NCBI GenBank assembly: GCA_949825025.1
Contig: OX463781.1
Coordinates: 36,349,537 to 36,413,536, forward strand
DNA: 64,000 bases
From: Siphlonurus alternatus
Lineage: Eukaryota; Arthropoda; Insecta; Ephemeroptera; Siphlonuridae
Reading direction: 5' to 3'
Position 1 is the stretch's first letter; every line of letters starts with the position of its first letter. This document shows positions 11,308-25,890 of this stretch, piece by piece. A program made the translations under genes and the position numbers. Below the pieces are notes generated by a model that worked only from the letters and a program-made list of their open reading frames with translations, searched no databases and was not told the origin of the DNA.

Positions 11308-12402
11308 TAAACTCAAAGTTAATGTTAATAAAAAGGGATTTAATGAAATTTAGTATAAATGACTCGAACCTGCCTTTTTTTTATTATGGATTAGATCAAA
11401 TTATATAATACAAAAATATCACGAATTAAGTAATTTTTTTTTCTATTTTGTTATAAGTTTTTTAAAATTTGCTATATGAATTTATATGAAAAAATTTGAA
11501 TGATGAGTGCACACCAATTAAGTTCAACTCCATTAGTTATATAACTATAGATTTAAAAGTTATCAGGCCTCAAATTACAAATTAGGAATATTCACCAAGC
11601 ATCATTAAAATAGAATTGATTAAAAATTTTCCATTATTTTTATTCGAATGTATTAGAGCAGCACAGCGGATGTCTTATTAAATCTATTTTGCAATAAATT
11701 AATGCAACTTTGAATTAACATTAAATGTCCGTTTGTATCCTGGAAAATATGCAACCAGTATAATAATTATGTATAAATATTACTGAATGTAATGCCGTAA
11801 TAATTGTTATGAATAATGGCATTCCTAATTTATTTTCACACTTTTGCATTTAAACTATTGAATATATTATATTACTTGCATACCCTAAAAGCATGGAGAT
11901 CCACAAGGTTGAAAATTTTTAACAAATTTGCGTAATTATAAGTTAATAATATATACAAAAAAACAGTATTATTGCTTGTTTAATATCTTAGAGCGTATAT
12001 AATGAAGTATAATTGGGCGCATTTTTTTTACCTTTTTTTACGTAAAAAATAAACATTAAATTTATTATTAAAGGTCATAAATATTAAAATTTTAATTGAA
12101 TCTAATATATTTTTTCTAATATAAAATTTGCAACAGAGAGGCTATTAGAAAATAATTTTTAAACATACAATTTTACGGCAATAAACCAATATTAAAGTTC
12201 ATCAATAAGTTTCGTATATACCTAAATTATATTAATAGCTATTGATTGTAAAGATAATCCTTTCTCTCGTAGCAACATGACCTTTAGCTTCACCTACATT
12301 CTTGCGTGTTCTTACATAACATTTTTATCATAAAAATCTTCAATGAATATCATATTATACGTGCGTCACAAAGTTATACCGCGTCGCACTGTAACCGCCT
12401 GG
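11308..12402. other. AT-rich non-coding stretch
   Basis: Nothing supported. A motif at about 11560-11600 (atcaggcctcaaatta followed by aattagg) resembles one arm of the large hairpin at 35693-36046 and may be a decayed half copy. Confidence 0.4.
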
Positions 12403-12450
12403 TAGTTAGGCAACCCTGTCATCACTTTTGCGCATCGGGTTGCCTAACTA
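12403..12450. repeat. Hairpin with GTTAGGCAACCC arms
   Basis: TAGTTAGGCAACCC is mirrored by GGGTTGCCTAACTA with a loop of about 20 bp. Related motifs (gttaggcaact, gggttgct) occur at 51223-51267 just left of the full-length retrotransposon, suggesting a dispersed family. Confidence 0.65.
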
Positions 12451-12860
12451 TTAGGCAAGTTTTTACGCCAGCGGAGGAGTCACACTCTGACCTCTTAAGG
12501 TGATTCTCAAAACTAATAAATAATATCCGACACAACTCCTACTAATTTTATGATTATCGAATCATCTGTTTTTTATTATGTAATTTTTTAGGTTTATAAC
12601 GATGTCAAACATTTGTTAAATCATTTTAATTTTCTTACCGTAGTGACTAGGGTGATTACAAGAATCACCCCTCTCATGTTGTACGGTGGTCCTTACTTGG
12701 GGGAACCTAGAATCAATAAAATGACATTGTTAATAAAGTATAATTATATTTTGAGAATAATAAATCAACTTGGAGACTTTGAATTACAAAAATAATTGTA
12801 TATAGCTAAAAATTAATAATTTTCGTTTCAGTTAAATATGCTGGTTGTTGTTACAATGAA

Positions 12861-12975
12861 GTACACTTGTCACCTCGGAAAATTTCCCTTTGCAGCCTTA
12901 TTAATCATCGTGCCCCGTAAGAATAACACAGGGGCATGGTGGCAAGTGGGAACTTTTCCAAGGCAACGAGTGTAC
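12861..12975. mobile_element. Fold-back element, family 4 (copy 1)
   Basis: The ends GTACACTTGTCACCTCGG and GTACACTCGTTGCCTTGG (minus) are followed by a gaaaattt module and paired GGGGCA/TGCCCC motifs around a central aataacac. Related copies lie at 42546-42679 and 27720-27852, and as a half copy at 51154-51210. Confidence 0.75.
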
Positions 12976-13099
12976 ATCCATTTTCACATAAAGAGCCATT
13001 TTAATCAGTTTTTTTTTTCAGATTATGACCCTTAGAGCAAAATGGATTTAATTCGTTTTGATTACAAATGACATTATTTTGTACTAAAGCGTTTAATTT

Positions 13100-13507
13100 T
13101 TAAGGTAGGGATAACGTCGAACAGCTGCTCGACGTAATCCCCTTTGATTAACATGTAAACCCATGTAAACCTTAGCAAATTGACGAAAATTCTGAAATTT
13201 TTTTGAGAGGCAGATATTATAGTGCCTAAAAGTCATATAAAAAGTTTCAAAAACATTTAACGAGCTTTTTTTTTTAATTAATTTTTTAGTTTGGCTCTCC
13301 ATGGGAAAGCCCTATGCTGAAAATTAAAAAAATAAAAAAAATAAAAAAAATCAGCTCGTTAAATTGTTTTGAAATTTTTTCTATGGCTTTTAGGCACTAA
13401 TATCTGTCTCTGAAAAAAATTTCAGAATTTTTGTGAATTTGCTAAGGTTTACATGTTAATCAAAGGGGATTACGTCGAACAGCTGTTCGGCGTTATCTCT
13501 ACCTTAA
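13100..13507. mobile_element. TTAA-ended fold-back element, family 5 (copy 1)
   Basis: A 408-bp element starts TTAAGGTAGGGATAACGTCG and ends with the near-exact reverse complement. Arms of about 190 bp are almost fully paired, including gaacagctg, aaggggatta, acatgttaa and the inner agctcgtt blocks. TTAA occurs at both ends, as in a piggyBac-type target site, but TTAA is itself part of the symmetry, so this is not decisive. The copy at 17641-17976 is the same family. Confidence 0.85.
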
Positions 13508-14572
13508 ATATGAAGTTCTTACAAATTTAATTAACGAATTGGTTGAAGACTTCAAATTTTGTAGTATGCTGTTATCAATTTTTTCATATTTTTTTAACCA
13601 TCTACCACCCTTAAAATCATACTGTAAAACGCCATGGTCGTGTAAATATTTAACACAGGGAAAGGCTTTAATTGACTATGACGTTACAAAACAGCGTCTT
13701 TCCCCTCGATTTTGAGAGTTTTAAAGGGTTCGTTTAAAAATTGACGGTTATAACATTATGTAAGTATAATTTATGTAAGTTGTTCATTGTTATATACTTG
13801 TTTATTTTAGGAATGTTTTTAAACAATTAATTTTTGTGATGTTACAACTTAATTGATCTTATATTTTAATATACAGTTATAATACTATATTATTATATAT
13901 ATTTTTTTTGTATTCTACAATTGCCATCTTGTCTTGTAATGTCTTTAAACGTTCACTATCGCTCTTGCTGTTGAGAATAATATTAACTGTTGCATATTTA
14001 TTAAATGTTAAATGAAATTAATGTCTTAGCTGTGAAGTGAACCGCGAGTAAGTTCTTTTTTCTGACTTTTTTCTGAATTAATAATTTAAAAAAAAAAAGC
14101 ATAAATATTTTAATTTTAAAAAGTGCCAGTTATTTGTCTTACAATTTTGTGATATTTGTTAATTCTTACTTAACCGCGCTGTGATAAAAGTAGTTATATA
14201 AATTAGTTAAATAAATAAAAAAAAAATAAATGGAAATTAATATTTTACATTTTATATTATACAGTATATTATATATATAGGCCAGCTGCTATTATTTAAA
14301 AGTTATATTACAGAACTTTTAAGCACTATTAAAATGTTACGCTATATGACGATGGTCGTAATATTTTATTGATTTATAACTTATATTTATTATCATGTAT
14401 TTACAATATTTCTTTTTAAATTCACCTTTTTTATTGCCATTTTACTATATAATTTATTCTGCTGAATTTGTGACCAATAATTTTCATTTCAAATGCATAA
14501 ACAAGGAAAAGCTTCATATTGAATTATGTCTCCAACTCCCTCAAAATCATTTACTTTTGTGCTTGAGATGGA
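13508..14572. other. AT-rich stretch with a repeat shared with 19.3 kb
   Basis: Positions about 13620-13740 (aaaacgcc, aaatatttaacac, then ctttcccctcgattttga) resemble 19270-19390 inside the family-1 element there. It may be an internal fragment of that family. Nothing coding is supported. Confidence 0.45.
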
Positions 14573-14892
14573 GTACCGACCTTAATTTTTTTTTATTACA
14601 GAAATGGATAAAGGATTCAAAAATATGCTACTCTGAATTTTTCAGATTTTTCTGAGACGGGGAAGTATTTTTAAAAAATTATTGAAAGTCTATTTTGATG
14701 ACGTCACGAGGCGCCTCGAGGCGCCTCTCCTTAAGAAAAGGATAGGACATTTACGCCCGTGACGTCACAAAAAGGACTTTAAATAATTTTTTAAAAATAC
14801 TTCCCGGTCGCAGAAAAATCTGAAAAATTCAGAGTAGCATATTTTTGCACCCCCTATCCATTTCTGCAATAAAAAAATTTGAGGTCGGTATA
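14573..14892. mobile_element. Fold-back element, family 1-related (copy 2)
   Basis: The outer ends are GTACCGACC and its mirror at 14884-14892. The inner arms carry cagaaatggataaagg, atgctactctgaatttttcag and aagtatttttaaa, mirrored on the right. Near the centre is a palindrome of two GAGGCGCCTC-like blocks flanked by gacgtcac motifs. The inner module matches the element at 1451-1784; the outer ends differ. Confidence 0.8.
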
Positions 14893-16431
14893 CTGCATTC
14901 TTGCATCGGTCAAATATAATCTCTAAATTAACGTCATATATTGTTTTACCTCAGTTTCGAACGTTTTAGAGTCATGATTGTAAAGAGACAGCAAAGCCCC
15001 TGAATCGTTATAATGTTCATTTTATAACCCGAAGATCGCAATATGTACCACCAGATGCAAAACTATAGATTATTGCAATTTATGATAATTTTTTCGTTAG
15101 AAAACTTTATTGCAAATAAAATTAAAAAAAAAAAAATCTCAATAAATAAAAATTATAAGTCCTTTACAAAGGCTGCTTTTACATTTGGCGTTCTGAAATA
15201 TATTGTTGCAGAACATTCTTATTTATTTTTTATCAAAAAATGAATTAAAACTGTACATACATTATTTTTACAAGTAATTTTGAATATCCATAAAATAAAT
15301 TTAAACTAATAGACCTTTTTTCTGAATAGAAAAAAATTCTATCCAGGTATTTGTTTGCCAAGAAACATAATAAACTTCACATGCCATGAAGTAATAAATA
15401 AATCAAAGATATAATAACTAAATTACTCTCATACAAATTCTTTTCAAAATGCTTACAAAATAGTATTAAGAAATATCTAAAATCACATTATCACTAAATC
15501 TTCACGAACATTTTAACACACACACACACTTTATGTAAAAACTTACCTTTATAAATAAATAGAATCCCTTTTATAAAACTATCATACGAAGTACACTTGT
15601 ATAGTTTATAAACTTAAATGTTAGCGAAAAATTTTCAGGGAAGATATTTATAGTTGGGGCGGGGAGGATAGATATAATGGTATTGTGATTCTGTAAAAAA
15701 AGAGGGGGGTGGTGTCTCATCTTCTCAAGGGTGGGGGTCCTTCTTGGAGAATACGATGACAATCGGGCGGGGTGGGAGGGACAGAGAAGCGCTTTTCGTG
15801 CCCATCACTGTACTAGTGAGAGTGTACCACTTAAAAGGTAGACTCCTCCAAGAGGCTGACCCACTAAGCCGTCGCTTGAGAGATGAGTGAGCATGCAGCC
15901 TCCGGCGAGGACGTAACTTCACATTGTCTTTTTTTTTTAAAGAAAATTCAGAAATGCGTCTGTATTTTCCTTCTATTTTAATTTATTAGTTGCAATATTT
16001 TTTAATTAATAACATGTTACAGACTGAAATAATCATGTTAATCCCGTGACTCAATATATCCCCTACCCCCTCTCTCCATTTGGGATCAAAGGGTACATCA
16101 TGTAATAGATTTTAAAAGGTTTTAAAATTAAATCACGTTGTTTTGGTACACACTACATATAGAAATTGAACAAAATTTCATTATATATGTTATAAATGCT
16201 GAAGTGTATAATTTACATTTTGATACAATTATTTATGTTTTCATTGGATTCTATCATCAACAATATTGATGTCCCACCCTAGCCGATTTTGATACATTTG
16301 AGCTGCTTTTAACATTTGTTCAAAGTCATGAAAACTAACCCCCTTCAATATTGATGTCCTAGGGACAGTGAGTTAATCTACCTGTTCTGTATTTATGAGT
16401 GTTGACACGCAGTCTTTGGAGGTGTGGTGAA
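14893..16431. other. Non-coding stretch with a GC-richer islet at 15640-15920
   Basis: Mostly AT-rich. The islet contains a 65-codon minus-strand frame (15725-15922) and G-rich runs, but no convincing splice pair or domain. I cannot say whether it is an exon. Confidence 0.3.
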
Positions 16432-16515
16432 GTACACTCCATTCAGATAAAAATGTCCGATCCGGTCATGTCAAAGTATAGCCGGATCAGACATTTTTAT
16501 TCGAATAGAGTGTAC
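16432..16515. repeat. 84-bp near-perfect hairpin
   Basis: Arms of 34 bp starting GTACACTCCATTC and carrying aaaaatgtc, gatccgg pair with few mismatches around a 16-bp loop. The sequence just left (acgcagtct, ggaggtgtggtga) also occurs at about 27551-27575, so the two loci share a larger dispersed unit. Confidence 0.8.
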
Positions 16516-17561
<1,046 letters not shown>

Positions 17562-17640
17562 TAGGAGTAAGATTTGCCAGAAGGCTTTCCTTCCGTCCTC
17601 CTACACTCCCCCCTCCCCCAAGTCCTCAGTTAAATAGAGT

Positions 17641-17976
17641 TTAAGGTAGAGATAACACTCAACGTAGTCCCCTTTGATTAACATGTTCAAACCTTAGCAA
17701 ATTCACAAAAATTCAAAACAATTAAACGAGCCGACTTTTTTCAATTCATTTTTTTAATATTCAGCATAGGGCTTTCCTATGGAGATACAAACTAAAAGCT
17801 TAATTTAAAAAAATCGGCTCGTTTAATTGTTTTGAATTTTTTTATGGCTTTTAGAAGTTTTAGGCATTAAAATTTGCCTCTCAAAAATTTTTCAGAATTT
17901 TAATAATTTGCTGAGGTTTACATGTTAATCAAAGTGGACTACATCGAACAGCTGATTCGTATTATCTCTACCTTAA
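17641..17976. mobile_element. TTAA-ended fold-back element, family 5 (copy 2)
   Basis: A 336-bp element with ends TTAAGGTAGAGATAAC and the mirror at 17961-17976. The arms share gtggactac/gtagtcccc, acatgttaatcaaag, aaacgagccga and the central agggctttcctatgg with 13100-13507. It is shorter by small deletions in the left arm. Confidence 0.85.
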
Positions 17977-19137
17977 ATAGAGATAAATGCAGTTTGCTTG
18001 TTATGTGCCGACTGAATCTGATGCCGACTAATAAAATACGACTATTATAGCAAAAACTTATTCAGGCAAAATCTTTTAGTTTATAATCAAGATTATTATT
18101 ATAATCTTGATTATAATAATAATATACAACAAAAATTGAAAATAATGTTTTATAAGAACAATAAACACAAATTTGGCTGATATATTATAATAATCAGTAA
18201 ATAAAATGCATGCAATAAAATAGAACAAAAACGCACTGATTTAGATTTTTATTTTATTTTTGGTTGACTTCTTTTGTTACATAACATTTTTGTTGAAGTT
18301 AAATTATTCTTCAATTTTACCCTTGTACACAAGTTTATAATATATGTATAAAATATATTTATACACATATTAAAATTACGTATTTAACATTTTTATTTTG
18401 TAATAAAAGTTTTGAAACCTTGTGACCAGCTGTGTGACTAACAGAACATGCATGGTTTAAATATCAAGCTCCTGCATATTAAAGTTTTACAAATTTCTTT
18501 AGGTTAATGAGTGGTATAAAATAACTAATTAAACGTAAAAAAATTAATTTCTAGTAGAAAATACATAATTATACATGTACTAATCTTACAGAATAATAAT
18601 TATAATATAACATTTAGAACTAAGGATTTTTTTTCCCATGCATCATTACCAACAGTGGGGAAGGTCGAAATTGGGTTGAATATCGATAGATTAATTTCAA
18701 ATTCATTTTATTCGTTCCACCCTCTCCCTCTCTCTTCAGTAAATACTTTTTTTATGGGCTAATGAATGTTCAGTATTCTTTTTACAGTCTTTCTTAGCAT
18801 TTCTTTATGCATTTCTTATATGGCGTTTAGGGGCGATAAAATGTTATGATTACCCTCCCCCTCTTCCTGATAATGTTAGGATCTATACGTCTATCAGGCA
18901 TTCATTCTAAATGCATCTATATTGCCTTTTTTTTTGCAGGTTTTTGTGAACAACTGTAAAAAAAAAAAAAATCCCGAGTATATAAAAAATGTTAGCAACA
19001 AAAAAAAAAGAGTATTTAATTATTAAATTTATTATATGAATTAAGGAGTGAAATCAAATGAAAGTTGAAAGGCATGAAAATGAGGAAGCCGAAAGATTAA
19101 TGACAAAATTTAAAAACAGCTGATTCTCTCAATTACA
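17977..19137. other. AT-rich non-coding stretch
   Basis: It contains a short palindrome of ataataatcttgatt type near 18085-18125. No gene or element end is supported. Confidence 0.4.
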
Positions 19138-19478
19138 TTAGACAACCTTCATGAAATTTTTTATTGCATATTTGGATAAAGAGCCTTGAGTTATGTATTA
19201 TCTACATTTTTTCAGCCTTTTTTTTACACCTTTTTACATATTTGTTTTTTTAAGACTCTTAAAATTTTGCTGCAAAACGCTTTGAAGTCATATAATATAT
19301 GATGCAAATATTTAACACATCCCTTTGAAGGGAAAGAGATTACGTGACTATAACATCACAGCTCTTTTCCCTCGATTTTGACGGTGTTAGAGGATTCAAA
19401 AAATATTTAAAAAAAATGACAAACTCGAGGTCTTCTATCCAAATATGTAATAGTTTTTTTTATGAAAGTTGTCCATTA
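19138..19478. mobile_element. Fold-back element, family 1 (copy 3)
   Basis: A 341-bp element with ends TTAGACAACCTTCATG and TAATGGACAACTTTCAT (minus), the same outer ends as 1451-1784. The next modules (attgcatatttggata and its mirror) and an inner aaagggaaagag/ctcttttccct pair also match. No protein-coding capacity is evident. Confidence 0.8.
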
Positions 19479-20421
19479 TCAAATCATCACACTCTTAATC
19501 GGATGGGCCTTATTTTGATCGTAAGTCCCACTGCATGGATTTGAGCCACATTTCAGTCTGTAACTTATAATAACACCCACTCATGCATCTGCAGGGAGGC
19601 GATTCGCTGGCATTCTTTATATCAATTACTGTCCTCATAACTGTATAAGGTTTCTACGGTTCCCTCAATCACAACTAGAATATGGATTAGAACATGATCA
19701 ACCCAATTTAGAAGGGATAAAAAAATCCTAGATCGGGTCCATAAAGAGTGGAAAATTCCAAGTCTAAAACTATATAACAAGTGACCTAAAGTAATGAGCA
19801 TAAAGAAAAAAAAAAAGTTTGTTGCAATTTATCAATTGCAGGCATCAATATTATTTCTTCAATAAAAATGACAGTCCAATGTGCGTCATGGAGGGTCCCA
19901 TAAGAAGGCTAAGAGTTGATGGCTTCAAGGAAGAGTGTAGTTTGTTGCGGAGGCGGTGGGTTGCCATGACCGACAGGTATGACCCGTGTGACGCTACTTG
20001 CAGTTATATAAACTGACCGTCACATTTAATAAGATTTTCATCGTATTAGTAATGTCTTCAGTCATTGCTTGTGACGATCTTTCTTCATTGGTGGAACGAG
20101 AACCGATGATTCCCGAATATACACGACAAAAACAAAATTAAATGTGTCGGACAATATAACAATACAAAATTAAATTAATTAATGTAACATTTTATTCTCA
20201 CTTTAGGATAATTTATAAGATTATAGTCGAATGACTCATGTGAGCAATATTAACAATTTAAGAATTTTTAGTCCCACTTTATTCATAATTTTCATCCTGG
20301 TTTAAATCGACTACTAAATCTGTTCTATCGTATTTGTTATATATATAATATTATAATGAGGTTCATTATTTTGCACATATTTGGTCCATATTTTTAGTTT
20401 CACGTTTGTATTGTAGCCTAT
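19479..20421. other. Non-coding stretch without recognised feature
   Basis: A GC-richer patch at 19880-20010 with a 65-codon plus frame has no recognisable domain. Nothing else is supported. Confidence 0.35.
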
Positions 20422-20540
<119 letters not shown>

Positions 20541-23500
20541 GCCAGAAAGTGCAAAAGTGATTTATGATATTCCCTACAAATTCAGCATAATTTAAATTGT
20601 TGAAATCCACTTTTTTTAAAGTCTATAATAGCCATTTCATCTTTTCACCACTGCTATAAAAATTTCTTTACAGAAATGTAATCATATTTTTTTTCTCTCA
20701 GTAACTCATAATATACTCGTAACAAAAAATACAAATCACGTTTAGGAAAATTATATAAATTATAAATGAGCAATTCTACTTAATTTTGAAGTGCGTCAAC
20801 TCTGGGAAAGTTACACTCACTCTCGCATTCTTCAAAATGAATTTTCTGTCTTGATTTAAGAGAGGTTATATATAAATATCACTCATCAACTAACCTGTTT
20901 AAAAAAATCACTTAATACCTCAGTACCTTAATTGAATGAGTTGTTAAAGATTACTGAGCCAAGATTAACACATGAATGAAGGTACTTCAACCATGTCATG
21001 TAATGCAGCTGTAATACGTGAAAATTTTGCTTAATGTGAAAGTAAATTGAAGCTATATAATGAATAACATGACATTATAATATAATGAGTATAATGACAT
21101 TATGATATAATGACACTATTATATATTATACAATTTGTTTAACCTCGAATTACTTTCATAATAACAGTTTGATTTTTTTTTCATATTTTGTAGTCAACGA
21201 GTTTAAAGTTCGTTCAAATAGAGAATATATTTAATTATTTGGTTAAAATATAACGCTAGTGGTCGCTGAAAAAGATTCTTGCAAAGTCGAGTTTTCATGA
21301 GAGTTGACACACTACGCTGAAAATTAAATTTTTCGATAATCTGTAATCGATGTACGCCACTCATTGGTTTAAAATTGACGTTTTGAGCGCAAGATTTAGA
21401 CAGCTAATTGCCTCAATTCAACTTTCCATTCCAGGATCGAGTTAGGTTTTACCTTTGAAATTAATATCTACACTTAGTCTGAAAATTAGGAAATGTTGTT
21501 TTCTTTGCATAATTTTAATTAATGGGAATCCATAATAACTCAACAAGTTTTAGAATTATTTTATTTATGTGTTTAATTATATTGTTCTTTAAAATAACTC
21601 ATAAATTTATTTTCTATTATTTTCTTTACTTTCCATTATTTGAAAGGTTTTACTATATTAAAAAAAAAAATCCCCTCTATAGTGCAATATGGTGAAAATG
21701 TCATACATTACGCCTATCAAAATATTAATAAGTATAATAACTATTGACCCTTATAATAGCATGATATAATTAAGTTTTCTTTTACTTTTATGCATAAAAG
21801 CGCATTAAATATAATTTTGCTGTTACAATTTTAGGGGTGGAAATGGAAAGAAAGAATAATGAACTAAATCTTTATTAACTTCTATAATAGTATAGAGGAG
21901 TAATTTAATTATTATTTATCAAACAATTGATGTAATAAATACTGACAAATGGGAATTACTTTATACTCTTTCGAGGGGAGTTGGCAAAAAAGTTCATTTT
22001 TTTTTAATCCGTGACGTCACAGGGCCACCTGTTAAAAGAAATCTCGTTTCCATGGCAACTGATTGCTTCAACTATAGCTTAGGGAAGGGGTTAGTAAATA
22101 TTTTTTTTTTCGCCTCCCATGATGGTTTTCGACTGTGGCTCATTCTAATGTTTTGTTGTTTTGTGTTGACTGGGGAAACCGCTGAAATTTTTTAATATTT
22201 TTATAATTTAAGGCTGTCTCACACAAGATTACATAATTTTGCAGTGCATGATTTAAAAAATAAGAACGTATGTGATCAGATGTAGCCGCGCACACAGCTT
22301 TGTATCATATGCCTTTATATGATAAGAAATTTAACCAGTTCAAAATGAAAAAACTTATCATCGCATGCTTATAATCGCAGAAATTTGACTCTATGTGCGA
22401 CCCGCCTTAGGTGAGATATTTGCGTATATATCTGCAGGACATGCAGCTTGCAAATTTATTCATAAGTTCTGTTTTTCTGCATACTGCAAATATACCTTAC
22501 ATATTATATCAATTATGATTTCTGGTAAGCATAAAAATACCATTATATAATATGTTCTTGAAGAAAGAATTAATTTTGAGGCAAACAGTGTAAGTTGACT
22601 TTGAAGTGAATGCGGAAGTCTGTACGAGAAAAGGACAAACTCTCCGGGGCTAACTGCATGGCGGCTTGGTTGCCGCAAGCAAGCGAAAGGTCCTCTGCCG
22701 AGGATGGGTGCGTCCTGGAAGTGCGCGGCGGCAAACTCAGGGCCAGGGATAACCAACCAAGGCTACTAGCACGTGTGAATTACACGATTAACCGCACCAT
22801 TATACCTTTTAAAATACTACTTGAAATCATTACACAACTCCTTTGTTTTTTTTTTTTTTTGGGAAAGTGTTTTCTTATATTATTCGTGATAAGATTTAAA
22901 TCATTTCGTGTTCTTAATGTTTAACTTAAATAATAATAATAGGTTACAGGTAATATCTATGGTTGTCAGCTACCTTCTAAATCTATTTGTTAATATTGAC
23001 AGCAAACAGTAAATCATAATGAATAAATCATCCATAAAATTAAGTGTCAAATTTTGAACAAATCGAAATGGAAGTTGAAAAACATCATAACTCCATTTCA
23101 TAAAGATCTTAATTGCAGTGAATTTTCTTTGGACTTGAGGCTTTTTACCACAACGAGAAATTTTTTCTGCTACAATATTGAAATGTTAAATTCATCATAT
23201 TATACTGTACATTTTGTTTTGTCAAATATTTATTTATATCTTATAATTGTTCAAAATAAATATGAGATGGTAACAAGCACACGGTTAGGTGTAAGAATGG
23301 GCTTGTCTCATAAACCTCGCCGCAATAAAGCAAATTTATATTCTATTCAATCTGAATTAAAATGTAGAGTAAATATAAAAGTAGAATTACAAATAAAAAT
23401 ATTAATATAATTTTATATTGAACTTATGAATTTATCAAAATTATAATTTAACTATTTAACAACACTCTGGTCTATTTTTTCCGATGGCAAATCTAAAATA

Positions 23501-23793
23501 TATTTACAGCTAAAATAAAAAAAAAAAGTTACAAAAATATATTTTTGTTTTTACATAAATTCAAACTAGTTTTTTTTTTTTAGTTAATAAATACTTAGTG
23601 TAAAAAATAATTTTGATTTGACCAAATTTGACTAATGGTTGGCGCAGTCCCCATATAGGCTATAATGTTCTTCCGTTCTATACTGCATTAATAATAATAA
23701 TTGTTCATTGGGATAAATTGATTGTTTAGGAGTGGAAAAAAATGTGTGGTAAACCAAGATTTTTTAATTAACAAATCATTGTGGTAAACAACA
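20541..23793. other. AT-rich stretch with a GC-rich islet at 22610-22770
   Basis: The islet is open on both strands. The plus frame begins MRKSVREKDKLSGANC at 22610; the minus frame passes through PGPEFAAAHFQDAPILG. I recognise neither, and no clear splice pair decides. The remainder holds no supported feature. Confidence 0.3.
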
Positions 23794-23906
23794 TTAAGTC
23801 GTTTCCACTTATCTTTGGTTCGACGTCACTTGACCCTCCCATTAGTATTGTATTGGAGGACAAAGGACCGTGACGTCAAGCCAAAGATAAGAGGAGACGA
23901 CTTTAA
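23794..23906. mobile_element. Short fold-back element
   Basis: The ends TTAAGTCGTTTCC and TTAAAGTCGTCTCC (minus) enclose paired cttatctttgg and gacgtcac motifs. It is 113 bp, non-coding, and the only copy seen. Confidence 0.75.
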
Positions 23907-24157
23907 TTTTTTTTTTATTATTATTATTAGCTGATCTGCTTTGGCTGTACAACATACACCTGGTCAATTTCCTCAGGATTTGTGGTGAGGTTAGAATCAA
24001 CCTCAGGTGAATTCCCCAGTGAGGCCCTCCGGGTCTCTCTGTTTCCAGGACATGCATATTAGAGGGAGCCCTATATTCCTCAGAGGTGTTTGTCGGTGGG
24101 CGCCTACTGAGGGACACGCTTGCAGTCCTCAAAGGCGGTGACGCCAGGTTATTGAAG

Positions 24158-24499
24158 TGCTTGCACCAAAGTCTTCTGCACGTTGTTAGTAAACAAAGTA
24201 TTGTTGTGTAATGTCTGTCGCGTAAAAGGAAAAACATGGGACGGTTGTTGATTTACATGTTAATTTATAGAAAATGACCGTTAATTATGAAGTTGAAACG
24301 GTTACCTAGCGCCAACAATACCATTACGTTCTCTGCTCTGGTGGCAAAATTAGGCATTACGTCGTCCCATGTTTAACAATGAAAATTAGGCATTACGTCA
24401 TCCCATGTTTAACAATGAAAAAGGCTTCATGCGACAGACAATGAAACAACCAATGGTTTGTTACAACCATTGCGTGTAGAAGACTTTGGCTTAATTGCA
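24158..24499. mobile_element. Fold-back element, family 6 (copy 1)
   Basis: The outer motif ccaaagtcttct is mirrored by agaagactttgg, and the arms carry gtctgtcgc. The right end reads (minus) CGCAATGGTTGTAACAAACC then TGTCTGTCGCA, matching both ends of the larger element at 57579-58740. Inside is a direct duplication at 24346-24417. Confidence 0.65.
24346..24417 (+). repeat. 36-bp direct tandem duplication
   Basis: Two adjacent 36-bp units begin aaaattaggcattacgtc and differ by one base (gtcg versus gtca). Confidence 0.9.
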
Positions 24500-25699
24500 C
24501 ACTCATTCATATATATATATATAATATATAGGGCTCACAAGAGGGAGCTTTCTTCAACCATCTTGAGTACGGGAATGGAAGAATTACTCAATGGTAAATA
24601 TTAAAGGCATGAATATATATACATTCATGCAACCTAAAAGAACTGGACTGAATATATTACTCTATTTTTTCACCCACTAAACATAATAATAGTACTATGA
24701 TGTAAGAAAGGTTTACTAAATTTTTGAGAGTATTTTACCATCTACCAAAAGAATTAACCCTTCATATCATTATAGATTTTTCAATAACAATGTTACAAAC
24801 TACAAAGCACTATTTTTATATCATCATACCTTGTATGTAACATACAAACTAACCCCCAAGTGATGAAACACATTAATCATTACATCATGTTGTTCTTAGC
24901 AGCATTCAAATAACATTAAAATTTTCGTACAAAGTCAATGAAATTCGATTAGTTTTTAGTAAACAAACAATTTAGTAATTTGATATTTTGAAATTTTAAA
25001 ATCAAGATTTTTAAAGAAAGGTTTTTAATTTTGTTATGTCAAGGATAAATGCACTTCACTGTAGTATGGTCTTCGACTAAATTTCTATTTTCAATGGTGC
25101 TTATCAAATCACAAAAAAAAAAAAAAAAAAAAATTTGTCAAAAGTTTCCAAAATATCTTACGAAATATATATATTTTTCCTTACGTTTTCTTTGGCCGTG
25201 AAATGTGAAGTAGTATTTTATTATAATATATCACACCCGCACACACAGTGTCTATATAGGAATTTAATATTTAAAAATTAATTCATATCCAATTTAATTC
25301 AAGGATAAAATATAGTTATGGGACTTCAAAATAATTTATCCCTCTTACTCTCTTTTATTCAATTCAGGCAAGTCTAATTTTGGTTACATGCATACATGCA
25401 GGTAGAGTATAAACATAACAGTTGTAAGAATACTTAAAAAATCTTAAGTATTTATTAGTGCTGTCAATTAAGATATAATACTACAATTAAACAATGCTCT
25501 AAAAATTAAAAGTATGAATTTTTAGTGGCCAATTTACCAATAAAAGACCTCTCATATTCATTATATGTATTTGTTTATATATTAACATTATGTATAATAT
25601 AATATACTGTATTATTTTTACATAATGTAAAAAAAAAATAATAATAATAAAATAGCAAGAAAACCAGTTTTTTATAGATATTTATTATTATGTAAGTAT
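24500..25699. other. AT-rich non-coding stretch
   Basis: Contains an A run near 25112-25132. Only background frames are seen. Confidence 0.4.
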
Positions 25700-25890
25700 A
25701 GAAAAAATGGAAAGACAATTGCAGGAACATATAATATGCCGGATCTGCGTTGCCCAAGCAGGTGTGTAAAGGTGAGAGGTGAGTCGGCTCAAGGCAGCAG
25801 ACGATGGACCGGGATGCTGCTTGGTGGGACGACCTTGACCTTTACGTGTTGCCACCCACTCGCTCAGTGTGTCAGTAAGGAAGGTGCAGA
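25700..25890 (-). CDS. Possible minus-strand coding exon, product unknown
   Basis: A strong acceptor (polypyrimidine tract then cctatag, AG at 25892-25891) is followed by a frame open for over 60 codons beginning CTFLTDTLSEWVATRK, in a GC-richer islet. The donor is unclear: GTAAAG about 45 bp in would give a very short exon. The plus strand is also open over the same islet (MPDLRCPSRCVKVRGE). I do not recognise either peptide. Confidence 0.25.
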
